Shown: piece by piece, positions 60,201-63,553 of the stretch
Numbering within the stretch: the stretch's first letter is position 1
Layout: each line of letters starts with the position of its first letter
NCBI RefSeq assembly: GCF_027580225.2
Contig: NC_073351.2
Coordinates: forward strand, 5,498,501-5,562,500
Length of the DNA: 64,000 nt
Direction: 5' to 3'
Source of the DNA: Misgurnus anguillicaudatus
Taxonomy: Eukaryota; Chordata; Actinopteri; Cypriniformes; Cobitidae
Translations under genes and position numbers: made by a program
The notes under the pieces: generated by a model
Database searches by the model: none
The model's input: only the letters and a program-made list of their open reading frames with translations
Told to the model about the DNA's origin: nothing

Positions 60201-62047
60201 ATGTGTTTAAATATAAGTGTGTGTGCATGTGAACTGACTTGCACTGCCAGACACATTTCCAGTCACTGAGGATGAGTTCATGAGCTCTGTCATCGGTCAG
60301 CTGACTGTCCTCTTCCTCTATTAACACATCATTGGTGGGTGGAGCCCATAACTGCAGACGCTCTGTGGCCGCCAGGATACGATTACCTGAGACAAAGAGA
60401 GGATTTTATTTATATTTATAAATACTAATAAGACCTTATTAAAATATTAAAGTTGTTAATCTGATCCTAATCATGGTCACAAAAAAAATCAATAAAAGGT
60501 CAGAGAGAGAATTACATTTATACAGTGGCGGCCGGTGACTTCTTTTTCGAGGGCGCTCGATGCGAAGTTCGTCACAACATGTATGTAGCCCGTCGTGTGT
60601 GTGGTTCGTAATTTCAAAATATGTGTTCGGCGCGTCGAGAAAACCTATGTGCATCACGTGTCCTGCCAAAATAAGTGCCTGCTGCAGACGCGTCTAAAGG
60701 GTTTATGATTAAAAAAAAACACACGACGCAACAAACACATATTTTGGAAACACAAGCAACACACATGAAACTCCGAACACATATTTTGAATTTGCGCCTC
60801 TCGGATGAGCAGTCACGAGCCGCTACTGCATTTATATATATTTATAAATATTTTGAATATTTCAAACAAACCTTGGGGGTCCCAGGCCAGGTTGTAGGTT
60901 ATAGCATTGAGGAAGAATTGCCCTGTTTTCTGCCATTGGTAGTTTAGTTGCTTTTAAAACAGACAAGCATATTAAACTCTTTTAAACATCTGGAAGATAC
61001 ACTTAAGTTTAGGTCACATTTACTGTATGTTGCAAGGCGTAATGCAAATGCATTTAGAAAGCATCAGCCTTTACATTCATATCTCACCAAAAAATTAGAA
61101 TTTTTACCAAAAAGTGTATTTTGAGCAAGCACTTGAAAGAAGGCCTGTCAATCAGACCCAATCCATTCAAGAACTAAAACGTTGCTTCCCTGCACTTCCC
61201 CATGTATTAATGTATCTTGATACCAAAGTACCCAGAAAGCATAATGCATTTGGTTAAATCACCAACCATAAATACATGTAAATATAAACCGTCCTCCAGG
61301 GCTGAACTCACCTTATGACGTTTGTTTGGGTTGGAAGCAACTGGTTCAAAAATACACACCGTATTTCCATAAGATGCAGCAATCTGAAAAAAAATACATA
61401 AACTTAATAATAGGTCACCACTGTTATCTAAACAAAACCAATGAAATCTCTTTGTCATCAGCAATGTCGACTCAGCAAAGTTTAATGATGTGTGCACACC
61501 AAAAGGCAAGCGAATATGTGCATAATGTTCGCTCAAGATTATTCAAAGGATTACAAGTTTTGCATGTCAATACAAAACAAAATGTTGATAAGCTCTTTGG
61601 TGATTGGCTTGCGAGACAATGTGTCTTTGTTAAATTAATTATATTCGCTTTCGATGTGCAAACACAATAAAAGTTGACTACCATAACAGCTGTCCTGTGC
61701 TTATAAATAATATTGTTTAGGGTTATTTTTCAGTAAATATTTCAGAAACTTACAGTAGTTTACAGTACAGTCATAATTCTCTAGCTTGGCATTGCTGGAC
61801 CAATATTACCGTCTCTATACTATCAATCATTTATAGTATAGTAGTAGTTCATTTTGAAGTATCTTTGAATCTGTCTGCTATATGAATACATGTAACAAAA
61901 AATGTAGTTGTATGGTCTTACCCGGCCCAGCTGTTGAGAGCACTCCACACATCCCACCTGAATGTTTCCATTCTGAGCTCCAGGAATAATCTGAACACAC
62001 TCAAAATCACTCGCGAGGATCACAATATCACAGCCTGAACCATAGGC
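3371..62047 (-). CDS. dmxl2: dmxl2, DmX-like protein 2 (rabconnectin-3 alpha), 45 coding exons, N-terminus outside window
   Basis: DMXL2 is a very large WD-repeat protein of synaptic vesicles and endosomes. With WDR7 and ROGDI it forms the vertebrate RAVE-like complex that promotes V-ATPase V1-Vo assembly and so organelle acidification. I placed 45 exons by homology to vertebrate DMXL2, with AG/GT borders and matching phases throughout, giving about 3036 residues here. Full-length vertebrate DMXL2 is about 3040 residues. The first in-window codons read [18 protein letters not shown], so only about 30 N-terminal residues and the start codon are missing. The C-terminus ends in [10 protein letters not shown] and TAA; this ending and the overall similarity favour DMXL2 over its paralogue DMXL1. 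The block entries below list every exon. The gene model is well supported; the paralogue call is an inference from memory of the family. Confidence 0.95.
3716..3984. mobile_element. non-autonomous hAT-type element
   Basis: A 269-bp element in the last dmxl2 intron with ends TAGTGATGTATCGG and CCGATAGG...TGCATCCCTA in inverted form. Flanking octamers AATAAAAC (3708-3715) and AATAAAAG (3985-3992) differ by one base and fit an 8-bp hAT target duplication. The interior holds CGGTATCGGCATCGGCC-type repeats. No coding capacity. Confidence 0.75.
5481..6185. mobile_element. non-autonomous DNA transposon with imperfect terminal inverted repeats
   Basis: The left end ATGGCGCTTTTCCATTGCAT is mirrored at the right end by GGGGTATGAAAAAGCGCCAT. 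About 700 bp, non-coding, within the dmxl2 intron between exons 4506-4723 and 6276-6328. Its right end is about 90 bp from the exon. The superfamily cannot be assigned because no clear target duplication was seen. Confidence 0.6.
6809..7167. mobile_element. palindromic hAT-type MITE
   Basis: Long inverted arms of about 50 bp start TAGTGCTGGGCAAAGATTAA and contain the self-complementary ATTAATCGCGATTAAT. Both sides are flanked by the octamer ATTTAAAT (6801-6808 and 7168-7175). The centre is AT-rich with ATGTGTGTGTG. Non-coding, in a dmxl2 intron. Confidence 0.75.
8485..9463. other. large dmxl2 intron, proximal part
   Basis: Part of the 8.4-kb intron between exons 16885-17023 and 8424-8484. 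It contains repeat-like AT-rich sequence, including a stretch after 8545 beginning GGGGTGCGCGC that may be the edge of another element. The short open frames here match no known protein. No gene is supported. Confidence 0.4.
9464..10358. mobile_element. hAT-type element (G/C-run termini)
   Basis: An 895-bp element with ends CAGTGCCGGGGTCAAGG and, inverted, CAGAGCCGGCGCCAGACC. It is flanked by CTTTTTTC (9456-9463) and CTTTTTGC (10359-10366), a near-perfect 8-bp duplication. It has runs of C near both ends (GTGCCCCCCC and TGCCCCCCTG). No intact transposase frame. Confidence 0.72.
10469..11662. mobile_element. hAT-type element with exact 8-bp target duplication
   Basis: A 1194-bp element flanked by exact ATGTAACG copies at 10461-10468 and 11663-11670. 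Terminal repeats are CATGGGTCTTCAACC and, inverted, CAGGGGTCTTCAACG. Several GGGGGTCCG runs sit inside the left end. No transposase-like frame was found, so it is non-autonomous or decayed. Confidence 0.85.
11700..11790 (-). mobile_element. fragment of the repeat also inserted at 250-521
   Basis: The reverse complement reads TTCTCCTAGGGGGGTTTTTT followed by a CCCAGGGAG motif, matching the 5' part of the insert at 250-521 (TTCTCCTAGGGGGTTTTTT). Short and truncated. Confidence 0.55.
12355..12390 (+). mobile_element. tRNA-derived SINE 3' tail fragment
   Basis: The TAGATAAAAGCGTCTGCCAA block followed by ATGCATACATG is the widespread 3' tail motif of fish SINEs. The tRNA-like head is missing or too diverged to see. 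A related GGATAAAAGCATCC motif is at about 26692. Confidence 0.5.
13158..13405. mobile_element. short foldback repeat (MITE-like)
   Basis: The left arm GAAGTTTCGTTGCAAAACGA is mirrored on the right as ATCTCGTTTTGCAACGAAAC. It lies inside TATATA tracts, consistent with a TA target. Non-coding, inside the outer hAT. Confidence 0.7.
13854..15021. mobile_element. third-level DNA transposon in the nested stack
   Basis: Terminal inverted repeats of about 26 bp: CTATTCGGACGAGATTAG at the left and, inverted, CTATTCGGACGGGATTAG at the right. Another TTCGGACGGGATTAG copy sits at about 13933. It contains the LINE insertion at 14044-14555. No transposase frame of its own. The superfamily is unresolved because the flanks show no clear duplication. 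Confidence 0.7.
14044..14555 (+). mobile_element. 5'-truncated L1-type LINE with poly(A) tail and 13-bp TSD
   Basis: The insertion is flanked by CTTGCCTCTTGAT at 14031-14043 and 14556-14568. It ends in an A-rich tail (14526-14555). It carries the last part of an ORF2 reverse-transcriptase protein: [54 protein letters not shown]. This is the region after the RT domain in L1-type elements. The frame stops near 14379 and a short 3' UTR follows. The exact duplication and open frame suggest a fairly young insertion. Confidence 0.82.
15037..15218 (-). pseudogene. hAT transposase fragment, BED zinc finger only
   Basis: About 60 codons: a start region [15 protein letters not shown], then [10 protein letters not shown] and [11 protein letters not shown]. 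The pattern of aromatic residues before a C-x2-C and then GNTTNL is the BED finger that binds transposon ends. The reading frame runs into the inserted element at 15021 and no catalytic RNase H-like part is found. Non-functional fragment. Confidence 0.75.
16885..17418 (-). CDS. dmxl2: dmxl2 exons, before C-terminal WD propeller
   Basis: Exons 17332-17418, 17100-17221 and 16885-17023. They encode [20 protein letters not shown] with IIMAFAINR, then [20 protein letters not shown] with [14 protein letters not shown], then [18 protein letters not shown] and [15 protein letters not shown]. The pattern ([22 protein letters not shown]) is the beginning of the C-terminal propeller in DMXL2. The next coding exon is 8.4 kb further on because a nested transposon stack sits in the intron. 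The donor is at 16884-16883 (GTATGT). Confidence 0.94.
17809..17874 (-). CDS. dmxl2: dmxl2 candidate 66-bp cassette exon
   Basis: A fully open 22-codon exon reads [18 protein letters not shown] followed by KTKK. It is bounded by GTGTAG|TCTTTA and AAG|GTACTG and is phase 0 at both ends. It inserts between KKRKQSE (exon 18964-19081) and [11 protein letters not shown] (exon 17332-17418). Those two also join in frame without it, as in the main DMXL2 isoform I remember. The exact 66-bp length, good splice sites and intact frame support a real, optional exon. Its function is unknown; the lysine-rich end extends the basic KKRK stretch just before it. Confidence 0.78.
18020..18072. repeat. (GA)n microsatellite
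   Basis: AG dinucleotide repeats with a few CAGAGAGAGA interruptions, in the intron downstream of the 66-bp candidate cassette exon on the genomic map, that is upstream of it in the transcript. Confidence 0.9.
18496..18861. mobile_element. TTAA-target non-autonomous DNA transposon
   Basis: TTAA at 18492-18495 and 18862-18865 flank a 366-bp element. Its ends are AGGTGCAGTGTGTAA and, inverted, AGGTGCAATGTGTAA. TTAA duplication suggests a Kolobok or piggyBac type. Located in the intron between dmxl2 exons 18964-19081 and 17809-17874. Confidence 0.75.
18964..20323 (-). CDS. dmxl2: dmxl2 exons, linker before C-terminal propeller
   Basis: Exons 20130-20323, 19880-20016, 19479-19564, 19197-19398 and 18964-19081. 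They encode [60 protein letters not shown] and an acidic patch ([13 protein letters not shown]). Next come [58 protein letters not shown] and [20 protein letters not shown], ending FTKKRKQSE. The order and spacing match vertebrate DMXL2 closely. Phases are 1/0, 0/2, 2/1, 1/2 and 2/0. The last exon joins either the 66-bp exon at 17809 or directly the exon at 17332. Confidence 0.95.
20640..20702. repeat. GA-rich microsatellite
   Basis: GAGAGAGAGAAGGAGAGCGA-type purine-rich tract in a dmxl2 intron. Confidence 0.7.
20838..20866. repeat. (CA)n microsatellite
   Basis: About 14 uninterrupted CA units in a dmxl2 intron. Confidence 0.9.
21017..21523. mobile_element. TTAA-target element, full-looking copy of a family seen three times here
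   Basis: TTAA at 21013-21016 and 21524-21527. Ends AGGGGCCATGGCATGAAAAT and, inverted, AGGGGCCATGGCACAAG. The body contains TTTTCCATGTTTAAGTGCTA. Copies are at 55060-55453 (same strand) and about 38863-39215 (inverted, truncated). Non-coding. Confidence 0.8.
21680..22040. mobile_element. decayed hAT-like element
   Basis: The left part TAGAGATACACCAATATT and the right part ATATATCAGTGCATCAC resemble in inverted form the ends of the 3716-3984 element (TGCATCCCTA type, with GATA motifs). No clear duplication remains. Weak call. Confidence 0.45.
22041..23704. other. dmxl2 intron, no recognised feature
   Basis: Unique-looking AT-rich intron sequence. Open frames here are short, lack homologous motifs and have no supporting splice context. 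Nothing further seen. Confidence 0.4.
23705..24161. mobile_element. TTAA-target non-autonomous DNA transposon
   Basis: TTAA at 23701-23704 and 24162-24165. Ends AGGTGACATAGAATG and, inverted, AGGGGACAGAGAATA. 457 bp, non-coding. Confidence 0.75.
24371..24902. mobile_element. TTAA-target element with long inverted ends
   Basis: TTAA at 24367-24370 and 24903-24906 flank matching ends GGGGCCAGTCACACCAAAAG (left, and inverted on the right). The interior is GC-rich (GCGC, GCGCCGAGCGGC). The open frame on the minus strand here is a shadow of the repeat. Confidence 0.82.
25547..26546 (-). mobile_element. Tc1/mariner-like element, internally deleted
   Basis: TA at 25545-25546 and 26547-26548. Terminal repeats CACTCAACTAAAGGATTATT and, inverted, CACTCACCTAAAGGATTATT. 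About 1.0 kb, with transposase pieces on the minus strand. It lacks the region encoding the final catalytic Glu, so it cannot be autonomous. It sits in the dmxl2 intron between exons 27490-27639 and 20130-20323, in the same orientation as the gene. Confidence 0.88.
25625..26399 (-). pseudogene. broken Tc1-like transposase
   Basis: The N-terminus at 26399 starts [20 protein letters not shown] and has a helix-turn-helix region ([20 protein letters not shown]). A stop at 26172 and frame changes follow. The frame resumes around 25860 with [13 protein letters not shown], and [17 protein letters not shown] gives the second Asp region. It ends at an in-frame stop right after, without the [12 protein letters not shown] Glu motif. 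At least one frameshift and one deletion. Confidence 0.85.
26634..26706 (+). mobile_element. short tRNA-derived SINE fragment
   Basis: GGGCAGTCATGGCCTAATGG has the look of a tRNA A-box head. It continues to GGGCTTGTAACCTGAAAG and then directly to GGATAAAAGCATCC, a SINE tail motif, so the middle is deleted. Not a functional tRNA. Confidence 0.6.
26707..27489. other. dmxl2 intron, no recognised feature
   Basis: Mixed-composition intron sequence with short open frames on the plus strand (26831-27278) lacking known motifs. No gene supported. Confidence 0.4.
27490..27639 (-). CDS. dmxl2: dmxl2 symmetric 150-bp exon (acidic, low-complexity linker)
   Basis: This exon encodes about 50 residues, [20 protein letters not shown] followed by [20 protein letters not shown] and DITQQDS. 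It is rich in Ser, Glu, Asp and Pro with no recognisable domain. It is bounded by TTAG|CT and AGCT|GTGAGT. Both borders are phase 1, so skipping it would leave the frame intact (A|CG giving Thr instead of Ser). It joins the downstream exon as [11 protein letters not shown]. The exon sits alone, 1.7 kb from the exon at 29352-29600 and 7.2 kb from the next one. I do not recall this stretch in the main mammalian DMXL2 isoform, so it may be fish-specific or alternatively spliced. Confidence 0.82.
28797..29200. mobile_element. repeat with TTAACTCTTTCC end, family present several times
   Basis: Starts TTAACTCTTTCCACGCCATT and GACGAGTTAACTCGTCAA, and ends near CTGGCGCTGGCTGGCAACTC. The same signatures occur at about 33818-36425 and 38357-38640. 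Non-coding; superfamily unknown, possible TTAA target. Confidence 0.55.
29352..33367 (-). CDS. dmxl2: dmxl2 exons, end of RAVE/Rav1-type domain and helical linker
   Basis: Exons 33103-33367, 32093-32823, 31657-31947, 30397-30588, 30243-30319, 30009-30139 and 29352-29600. Hallmarks are [78 protein letters not shown], an acidic run ([15 protein letters not shown]) and [20 protein letters not shown]. The later exons give [60 protein letters not shown] and [20 protein letters not shown]. The join between 32093 and 31947 is the least certain: only the TTT|GTGCTT donor with the CAG|TTTGAA acceptor (144-bp intron) keeps frame. The alternative AA|GTTTGT donor is out of phase. Confidence 0.92.
30620..31600. 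other. repeat-like GC-rich segment in a dmxl2 intron
   Basis: About 1 kb between exons 30397-30588 and 31657-31947. It holds duplicated phrases such as GAACCCAAGTGAA with CGCCCGAG (about 31137 and 31248) and GGTGTGAACGCAGCATGA, typical of cyprinid DNA repeats. I could not define termini or a target duplication. No gene supported. Confidence 0.4.
33585..33817. mobile_element. foldback element
   Basis: Outer arms ATGGTATAGTTCACCCA and, on the right, TGGGTGAACTATCCAT. An inner palindrome is centred near 33655: CATTGACCTCCATAGTA against TACTATGGAGGTCAATG. Related in its ends to the larger foldback at 34814-35612 (GGGATAGTTCGGCC). Confidence 0.7.
33945..34013. repeat. (TA)n palindrome
   Basis: TTTTAGAGGAATA on the left and TATTCCTCTAAAA on the right flank about 20 TA units. 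It is a perfect inverted repeat able to extrude a cruciform. Confidence 0.85.
34814..35612. mobile_element. long foldback element with TTAA target
   Basis: TTAA at 34810-34813 and 35613-35616. Arms of several hundred bases mirror each other: AGGGATAGTTCGGCCAAAAA at the left and TTTTTGGCCGAACTACCCCT at the right, ATGCATATGTCCATCATTTT and AAAATGATGGACATATGCAT further in. Non-coding. Almost the whole 0.8 kb is palindromic. Confidence 0.85.
36428..37379. other. dmxl2 intron, no recognised feature
   Basis: AT-rich intron sequence before exon 37380-37545. The plus-strand open frame over 37125-37580 is an antisense shadow of the exon. Confidence 0.45.
37380..42077 (-). CDS. dmxl2: dmxl2 exons, RAVE/Rav1-type helical domain
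   Basis: Exons 41967-42077, 41711-41880, 37704-37801 and 37380-37545. They encode [20 protein letters not shown], then [20 protein letters not shown] with [18 protein letters not shown], then [20 protein letters not shown] with KAVLWGLF, then [20 protein letters not shown] and [19 protein letters not shown]. This is the most conserved alpha-helical part of DMXL/Rav1 proteins. Junction phases are 1/1, 1/0, 0/2 and 2/0, all consistent. The introns on either side (37802-41710 and 33368-37379) are filled with repeats. Confidence 0.95.
38357..38645. mobile_element. repeat copy of the TTAACTCTTTCC family
   Basis: Begins TTAACTCTTTCCCCGTCAGC and later has TATTGACGAGATGACTC, matching signatures of the 28797 and 33818-36425 repeats. 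Decayed. Confidence 0.5.
38863..39215. mobile_element. truncated inverted copy of the 21017-21523 TTAA element
   Basis: TTAA at 39216-39219 follows the end ATCATGAAAATCTGACTTTT (read on the minus strand) and TTCCAAGTTGATAGAAGCAC. The other end is lost near 38863. Opposite orientation to the copies at 21 kb and 55 kb. Confidence 0.7.
39480..39915. mobile_element. inverted copy related to the 41046-41591 element
   Basis: Contains AAGTTTCAGCTTAAAATACC and ACACACTGCCAACACACATT, the reverse complements of blocks in the 41046-41591 element (GTATTTTGAGCTGAAACTTC and TGTGTTGGCAGTGTGTGAAC). A third relative is near 54560-54895. Confidence 0.65.
39966..40199. mobile_element. short DNA transposon with GGCGGTTTCC ends
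   Basis: The left end GGCGGTTTCCCGGACAGGGA is mirrored by CTCTGTCCAGGAAACCACCC on the right. About 235 bp, non-coding. Confidence 0.68.
40200..41041. other. dmxl2 intron, no recognised feature
   Basis: AT-rich intron sequence; nothing beyond short chance open frames was seen. Confidence 0.4.
41046..41591. mobile_element. TTAA-target non-autonomous DNA transposon
   Basis: TTAA at 41042-41045 and 41592-41595. Ends AGGGCACATATTAGTC and, inverted, AGGGCATCTATTTTGC. 546 bp, non-coding. Its right end lies about 120 bp from dmxl2 exon 41711-41880, on the donor side. Confidence 0.75.
42676..42882. mobile_element. TA-flanked palindromic MITE
   Basis: Ends CACTCTAAAAAATTTGC and, inverted, CACTGCAAAAAACC, bounded by TA at both sides. 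Inner arms TTGCCAGTAACTTACTGTA and AGTAAGTTACTGGCAGC. Mariner-type small element. Confidence 0.68.
43160..45142. mobile_element. hAT-type element with another hAT inside
   Basis: Flanked by ACTAGATA (43152-43159) and ACTAGATG (45143-45150), 7 of 8 bases matching. Ends GAGGGTTGGACAATAATTC and, inverted, AGGGCTGGACGATATGAC. It contains the element at 43270-44106. The remainder (44107-45120) is AT-rich with one GC-rich patch (44400-44600) ending in a TTTTACAGTCTATGG motif common in fish repeats. No transposase frame. Confidence 0.7.
43270..44106. mobile_element. nested DNA element with CAGGGCTTTTCGCAG ends and an internal tandem duplication
   Basis: Ends CAGGGCTTTTCGCAG and, inverted, CAGGGTTTTCCGCAG fit the hAT pattern, but the flanks do not give a clean 8-bp duplication. 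Inside, a unit of about 115-120 bp is present twice in tandem (43774-43887 and 43888-44010), each with GTTTTATCAACTGGCTA and CTCATTTCGGCC. No coding capacity. Confidence 0.65.
45537..47679 (-). CDS. dmxl2: dmxl2 exons, central WD segment and start of RAVE/Rav1 C-terminal-type domain
   Basis: Exons 47454-47679 and 45537-47180 (1644 bp, the largest). The first encodes a serine-rich region ([20 protein letters not shown]) then [18 protein letters not shown] and the conserved [18 protein letters not shown]. The giant exon covers [20 protein letters not shown] and further WD-like blades. It continues with the family hallmark [20 protein letters not shown], the phospho-site-like [37 protein letters not shown] and [20 protein letters not shown]. 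This belongs to the RAVE complex Rav1 C-terminal family region, which in yeast contacts V1. The 5' border of the first exon (47679) was chosen by phase; nearby AGs at 47681-47682 give other phases. Confidence 0.95.
47820..50600. repeat. CAGA/GACA-based minisatellite, about 2.8 kb
   Basis: Plus strand is built from CAGA tetranucleotide runs alternating with longer variants such as GAAGACACACAGGCAGGTAG and GATGACAACAGACAGAC. It occupies most of the dmxl2 intron between exons 50779-50894 and 47454-47679. Because the unit lacks stop codons in several minus-strand frames, it yields long open frames (up to about 330 codons) of CLSVCL-type repeats. These have no conserved domain and no gene context and should not be annotated as proteins. 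Confidence 0.93.
50779..52316 (-). CDS. dmxl2: dmxl2 exons, N-terminal to central region
   Basis: Exons 51623-52316 (694 bp), 51408-51529, 51233-51322, 50987-51098 and 50779-50894. The large exon begins [20 protein letters not shown] after V-S and contains [16 protein letters not shown] (WD blade) and the conserved [20 protein letters not shown]. It ends at [11 protein letters not shown]. The following exons encode [60 protein letters not shown] and [18 protein letters not shown] with [11 protein letters not shown]. The phases agree at every join. The last exon ends TGT|GTGGGT and precedes the intron holding the large CAGA minisatellite. Confidence 0.95.
52421..54372 (-). CDS. dmxl2: dmxl2 exons, N-terminal half including acidic loop
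   Basis: Exons 54198-54372, 53340-53543 and 52421-52683. The first encodes [16 protein letters not shown] and a histidine-rich stretch ([17 protein letters not shown]) preceding ASINPNTG. The second encodes [20 protein letters not shown] and the conserved [20 protein letters not shown]. The third carries a serine/glutamate-rich loop ([19 protein letters not shown]) followed by the strongly conserved [16 protein letters not shown] and a WD blade, [20 protein letters not shown]. The acidic loop looks short compared with my recollection of mammalian DMXL2; that comparison needs an alignment. Phases are 0/1, 1/1 and 1/0. Confidence 0.94.
52739..53263. mobile_element. hAT-type element close to a dmxl2 splice acceptor
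   Basis: A 525-bp element with ends TAGGGCTGTCACAATGATTA and, inverted, TAGGGCTGTCACGATTATGA. Flanking octamers TTTGCACT and TTTCAACT match at 6 of 8 bases, as expected for an aged 8-bp duplication. Its left end lies 55 bp from the acceptor of exon 52421-52683. Confidence 0.72.
54560..54895. mobile_element. relative of the 41046/39480 repeat family
   Basis: Contains AAGTTTCAGCTCAAAATACA and a TTCTTTAAATGCAAA block like the copies at 39.5 and 41.3 kb. Termini not clearly defined. Confidence 0.5.
55060..55453. mobile_element. TTAA-target element, copy of the 21017-21523 family
   Basis: TTAA at 55056-55059 and 55454-55457. Starts AGGGGATACATCATGAAATG and shares TTTTTCCATGTTTAAGTGCT with the copy at 21 kb; shorter by about 110 bp. 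Confidence 0.75.
55741..56697 (-). pseudogene. Tc1-like transposon relic with a TTAA element inserted
   Basis: The right end carries a terminal repeat (TATACACTGAACAAAATTAT on the minus strand, 56695 downward). Minus-strand frames at 56227-56561 hold C-terminal transposase pieces in two frames: [20 protein letters not shown] and, shifted, [12 protein letters not shown] block GATAATCCATCCACCTCACA near 55816 is another known part of this Tc1 family. The reading frame is shifted and the catalytic core missing. The TTAA-type insert at 55894-56284 splits the remaining sequence. Confidence 0.78.
55894..56284. mobile_element. TTAA-type element inserted in the Tc1 relic
   Basis: TTAA at 55890-55893 (right copy decayed to TTTA). 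Ends GGGGATCGCACACCAAACGC and, inverted, AGGGGGTCGCACACCAGTCG. GC-rich interior with CGCGCAGCTCAGCG motifs. Confidence 0.7.
56790..57533 (-). CDS. dmxl2: dmxl2 exons, N-terminal WD repeats
   Basis: Exons 57467-57533, 57043-57215 and 56790-56967. The first encodes [22 protein letters not shown], shown here in part as [13 protein letters not shown], a classic WD blade. It joins to [19 protein letters not shown]. The second exon continues [19 protein letters not shown] and the third [20 protein letters not shown] followed by a serine-rich loop ending IQHALE. All junction phases fit (AA|G, CCC AA|G, GAG|). The acceptor of the second exon has a CT-repeat microsatellite as its polypyrimidine tract (see repeat at 57218-57258). 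Confidence 0.95.
57218..57258. repeat. (GA)n microsatellite forming a splice acceptor tract
   Basis: GA repeats on the plus strand, that is CT repeats in the dmxl2 transcript, run straight into the CAG acceptor of exon 57043-57215 and serve as its polypyrimidine tract. Confidence 0.9.
58121..59526. mobile_element. hAT-type element with a nested element
   Basis: Flanked by GTTTAAGG (58113-58120) and GATTAAGG (59527-59534), 7 of 8 bases. Termini CAGGGGTGTCCA and TGGACACCCCTG are an exact inverted pair. It contains a second element at 58213-59020. The open frame on the minus strand near 58537-58761 ([16 protein letters not shown]) is short and unassigned. Confidence 0.8.
58213..59020. mobile_element. 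DNA element nested inside the 58121-59526 hAT
   Basis: The left end TGCTGCATTTACACCAGCCG is mirrored by GGCTGATGTAAACGCAGCA on the right. Interior with repeated CGCGTCTA and ACGCGTC motifs. Non-coding; class unresolved. Confidence 0.65.
60239..62047 (-). CDS. dmxl2: dmxl2 exons, start of N-terminal WD region
   Basis: Four exons in transcription order: 61922-62047, 61312-61383, 60872-60950 and 60239-60386. They encode [18 protein letters not shown], then [14 protein letters not shown], then [13 protein letters not shown] with NLAWDPQ, then [17 protein letters not shown] and an acidic stretch ending [10 protein letters not shown]. These are the first WD-type blades of the N-terminal propeller. 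The phases are 0, 0, 1 and 2 and join cleanly. The third exon uses a weak-looking acceptor (AAAAG before CAACTA), so its first codon is the least certain point. No upstream coding exon is visible between 62048 and 64000. Confidence 0.92.
60523..60828. mobile_element. short hAT-type element with exact 8-bp target duplication
   Basis: 306 bp flanked by exact CATTTATA copies (60515-60522 and 60829-60836). Ends CAGTGGCGGCCGGTGAC and, inverted, CAGTAGCGGCTCGTGAC. It lies in the dmxl2 intron between exons 60872-60950 and 60239-60386, only about 43 bp beyond the donor of the former. Confidence 0.85.
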
Positions 62048-62389
62048 CTGAAGAAAGAGAGAGAGACTGTTTAATTAAAAACTCGTACCATTATTAACAC
62101 TTTACAAAGCAGGCAATCAAAAATTGAGTACAGAATGACCCCGCAACTTGGACCCCACACTGACCTGGCGGCCATATTTGCAGTGCCTCCAGGCAGTTAT
62201 TTTGGTCATATCAAGACTAAGTCCTTTTTTTACATGAATGGAGAAAATCAATATCTTTAAAATCCCGTGCTAAGGGTATAATAAACAAGAAAAGTGTGGC
62301 CAATAATTCAACCAAAACATTAATAGCTATGTGTCTATCGAAAGTTGCATATTAAACTTATGCGCATAATTAGAATATCCCATTAACAG

Positions 62390-62690
62390 GGTTCCCACAC
62401 TTTAGTTAACTTCAATTTCAAGGACCTTTCAAGGACATTCCAGGTCCAATACCCTCAAAGTCAAGGAGTAAATGTGGGGACAAATTTCAAGTGAGAGCAA
62501 GGTTACATTGTGTTACCTTTTAAGATACATTGTTACAGTTCCCTTTTGAGGGAACTTGCGCTGCGTCACTGCGGTGACACTTTGGGGACGCCTCCAAGGG
62601 TAAGTGTGTTTGAATGCGTATATCAAATTCAACCAATAATGAGGCTTAACGACAAACACAGGGTGATGCGGGAGCCATGAAGTATATCGC
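62390..62690. repeat. repeat-like segment
   Basis: Begins CAGGGTTCCCACACTTTAG and continues to CAGTTCCCTTTTGAGGGAAC with GCTGCGTCACTGCGGTGACA, both familiar phrases in cyprinid repeats. Termini not resolved and no coding capacity. Upstream dmxl2 intron. Confidence 0.45.
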
Positions 62691-62699
62691 TATCTGAAA

Positions 62700-63250
62700 T
62701 ATTGCCAAAGACAGGGTTACAGGGACACAGGAAGCTCAAAATTATTCATATCCTTTGTAACAATGACCAAAGGCGGCTGTGAAAATAAATCTGCATCGTT
62801 AATAATTTTGATCTTTACTTTAAAAAATCTACAAAAATCCAACCCCTCATTGGAGAAGAACAATTCCGAAATGGGGGAAAATCTCATCATGAGAGAAATA
62901 CCCCTCTCCAAACCACACTGCTCACAATTAATCATACCCTTCCATTCAATTCTTTTTGCAGCCTCCTTTTCCCAGGAGAGCAGCTCTGGGTCTTCGCCTG
63001 TAGTGCCTGGTGAGTTTGGAGAGCATCTGACGGGAGTTTGGAGATCGTTCCTTCGTGCAGGGTCTCTCCGGATCCTTCAGATTCCAGCTGCATGTTGGTG
63101 CTTCTTCTCTTCAGTTCATCCCACTCATTTTCTTTAGGGTTCAGGTCAAGGGACTGGGATTGTTATGGCTAAAGCTTCATTTTGTGCTCAGTGACTCATT
63201 TTTGTGTTAGTTTTGATGTTTGTTTTGGATCATTGCCCTAAAGGAAGATC
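62700..63250 (-). pseudogene. decayed Tc1-like transposase, C-terminal part
   Basis: On the minus strand, pieces such as GNDPKQTS and LDLNPKENEWDELKRR correspond to the second-Asp and Glu catalytic motifs of Tc1 transposases. Several stops and frame changes follow. It continues beyond the SINE at 63255-63553 into the sequence at 63554-63740, which is inverted relative to the copy at 63760-64000. Confidence 0.65.
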
Positions 63251-63254
63251 AAAC

Positions 63255-63553
63255 CTCAGTGGGTAGCACCGTTGCCTCACAGCAAGAAGGTTTCCGGTTC
63301 GAGCCCTGGCTAGGGCAGGTGGCATTTCTGTGTGGATTTTCTGCATGTTCTCCCTGTGTCAGCGTGGGTTAACTCCGGTTTCCTCCCACAGGCCAAAATC
63401 ATGCAAGTTAGGCAAATTGGAGATACCAAATTGTTCCTCCCCCAACTTGTATATGAATCAACTTGTCTGAATAAAACTTGTGTATGGATTACCTGGTTCT
63501 CGCCATGAATATAGCCGTAGATGCTGGAATGGCGTTAAGAAATAGAAGAAGAA
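63255..63553 (+). mobile_element. DANA-like tRNA-derived SINE
   Basis: The head CAGTGGGTAGCACCGTTGCC with CTCACAGCAAGAAGG and a B-box-like GGTTCGAGCCC is followed by TGGCATTTCTGTGTGGA and CATGTTCTCCCTGTGTCAGC. The tail ends AAATAGAAGAAGAAG. This is the DANA-type SINE arrangement of cyprinid genomes. It interrupts a Tc1-like relic. Confidence 0.8.

Noticed and set aside
3371..62047. Assignment to dmxl1 instead of dmxl2
   Set aside because: The C-terminal ending [10 protein letters not shown] and many central motifs match DMXL2 better as I remember the two paralogues. A formal phylogeny would settle it.
63280..63300. GGTTCGAGCCC as part of a tRNA
   Set aside because: It is the B box of a SINE; surrounding sequence does not fold as a tRNA and continues with SINE body sequence.
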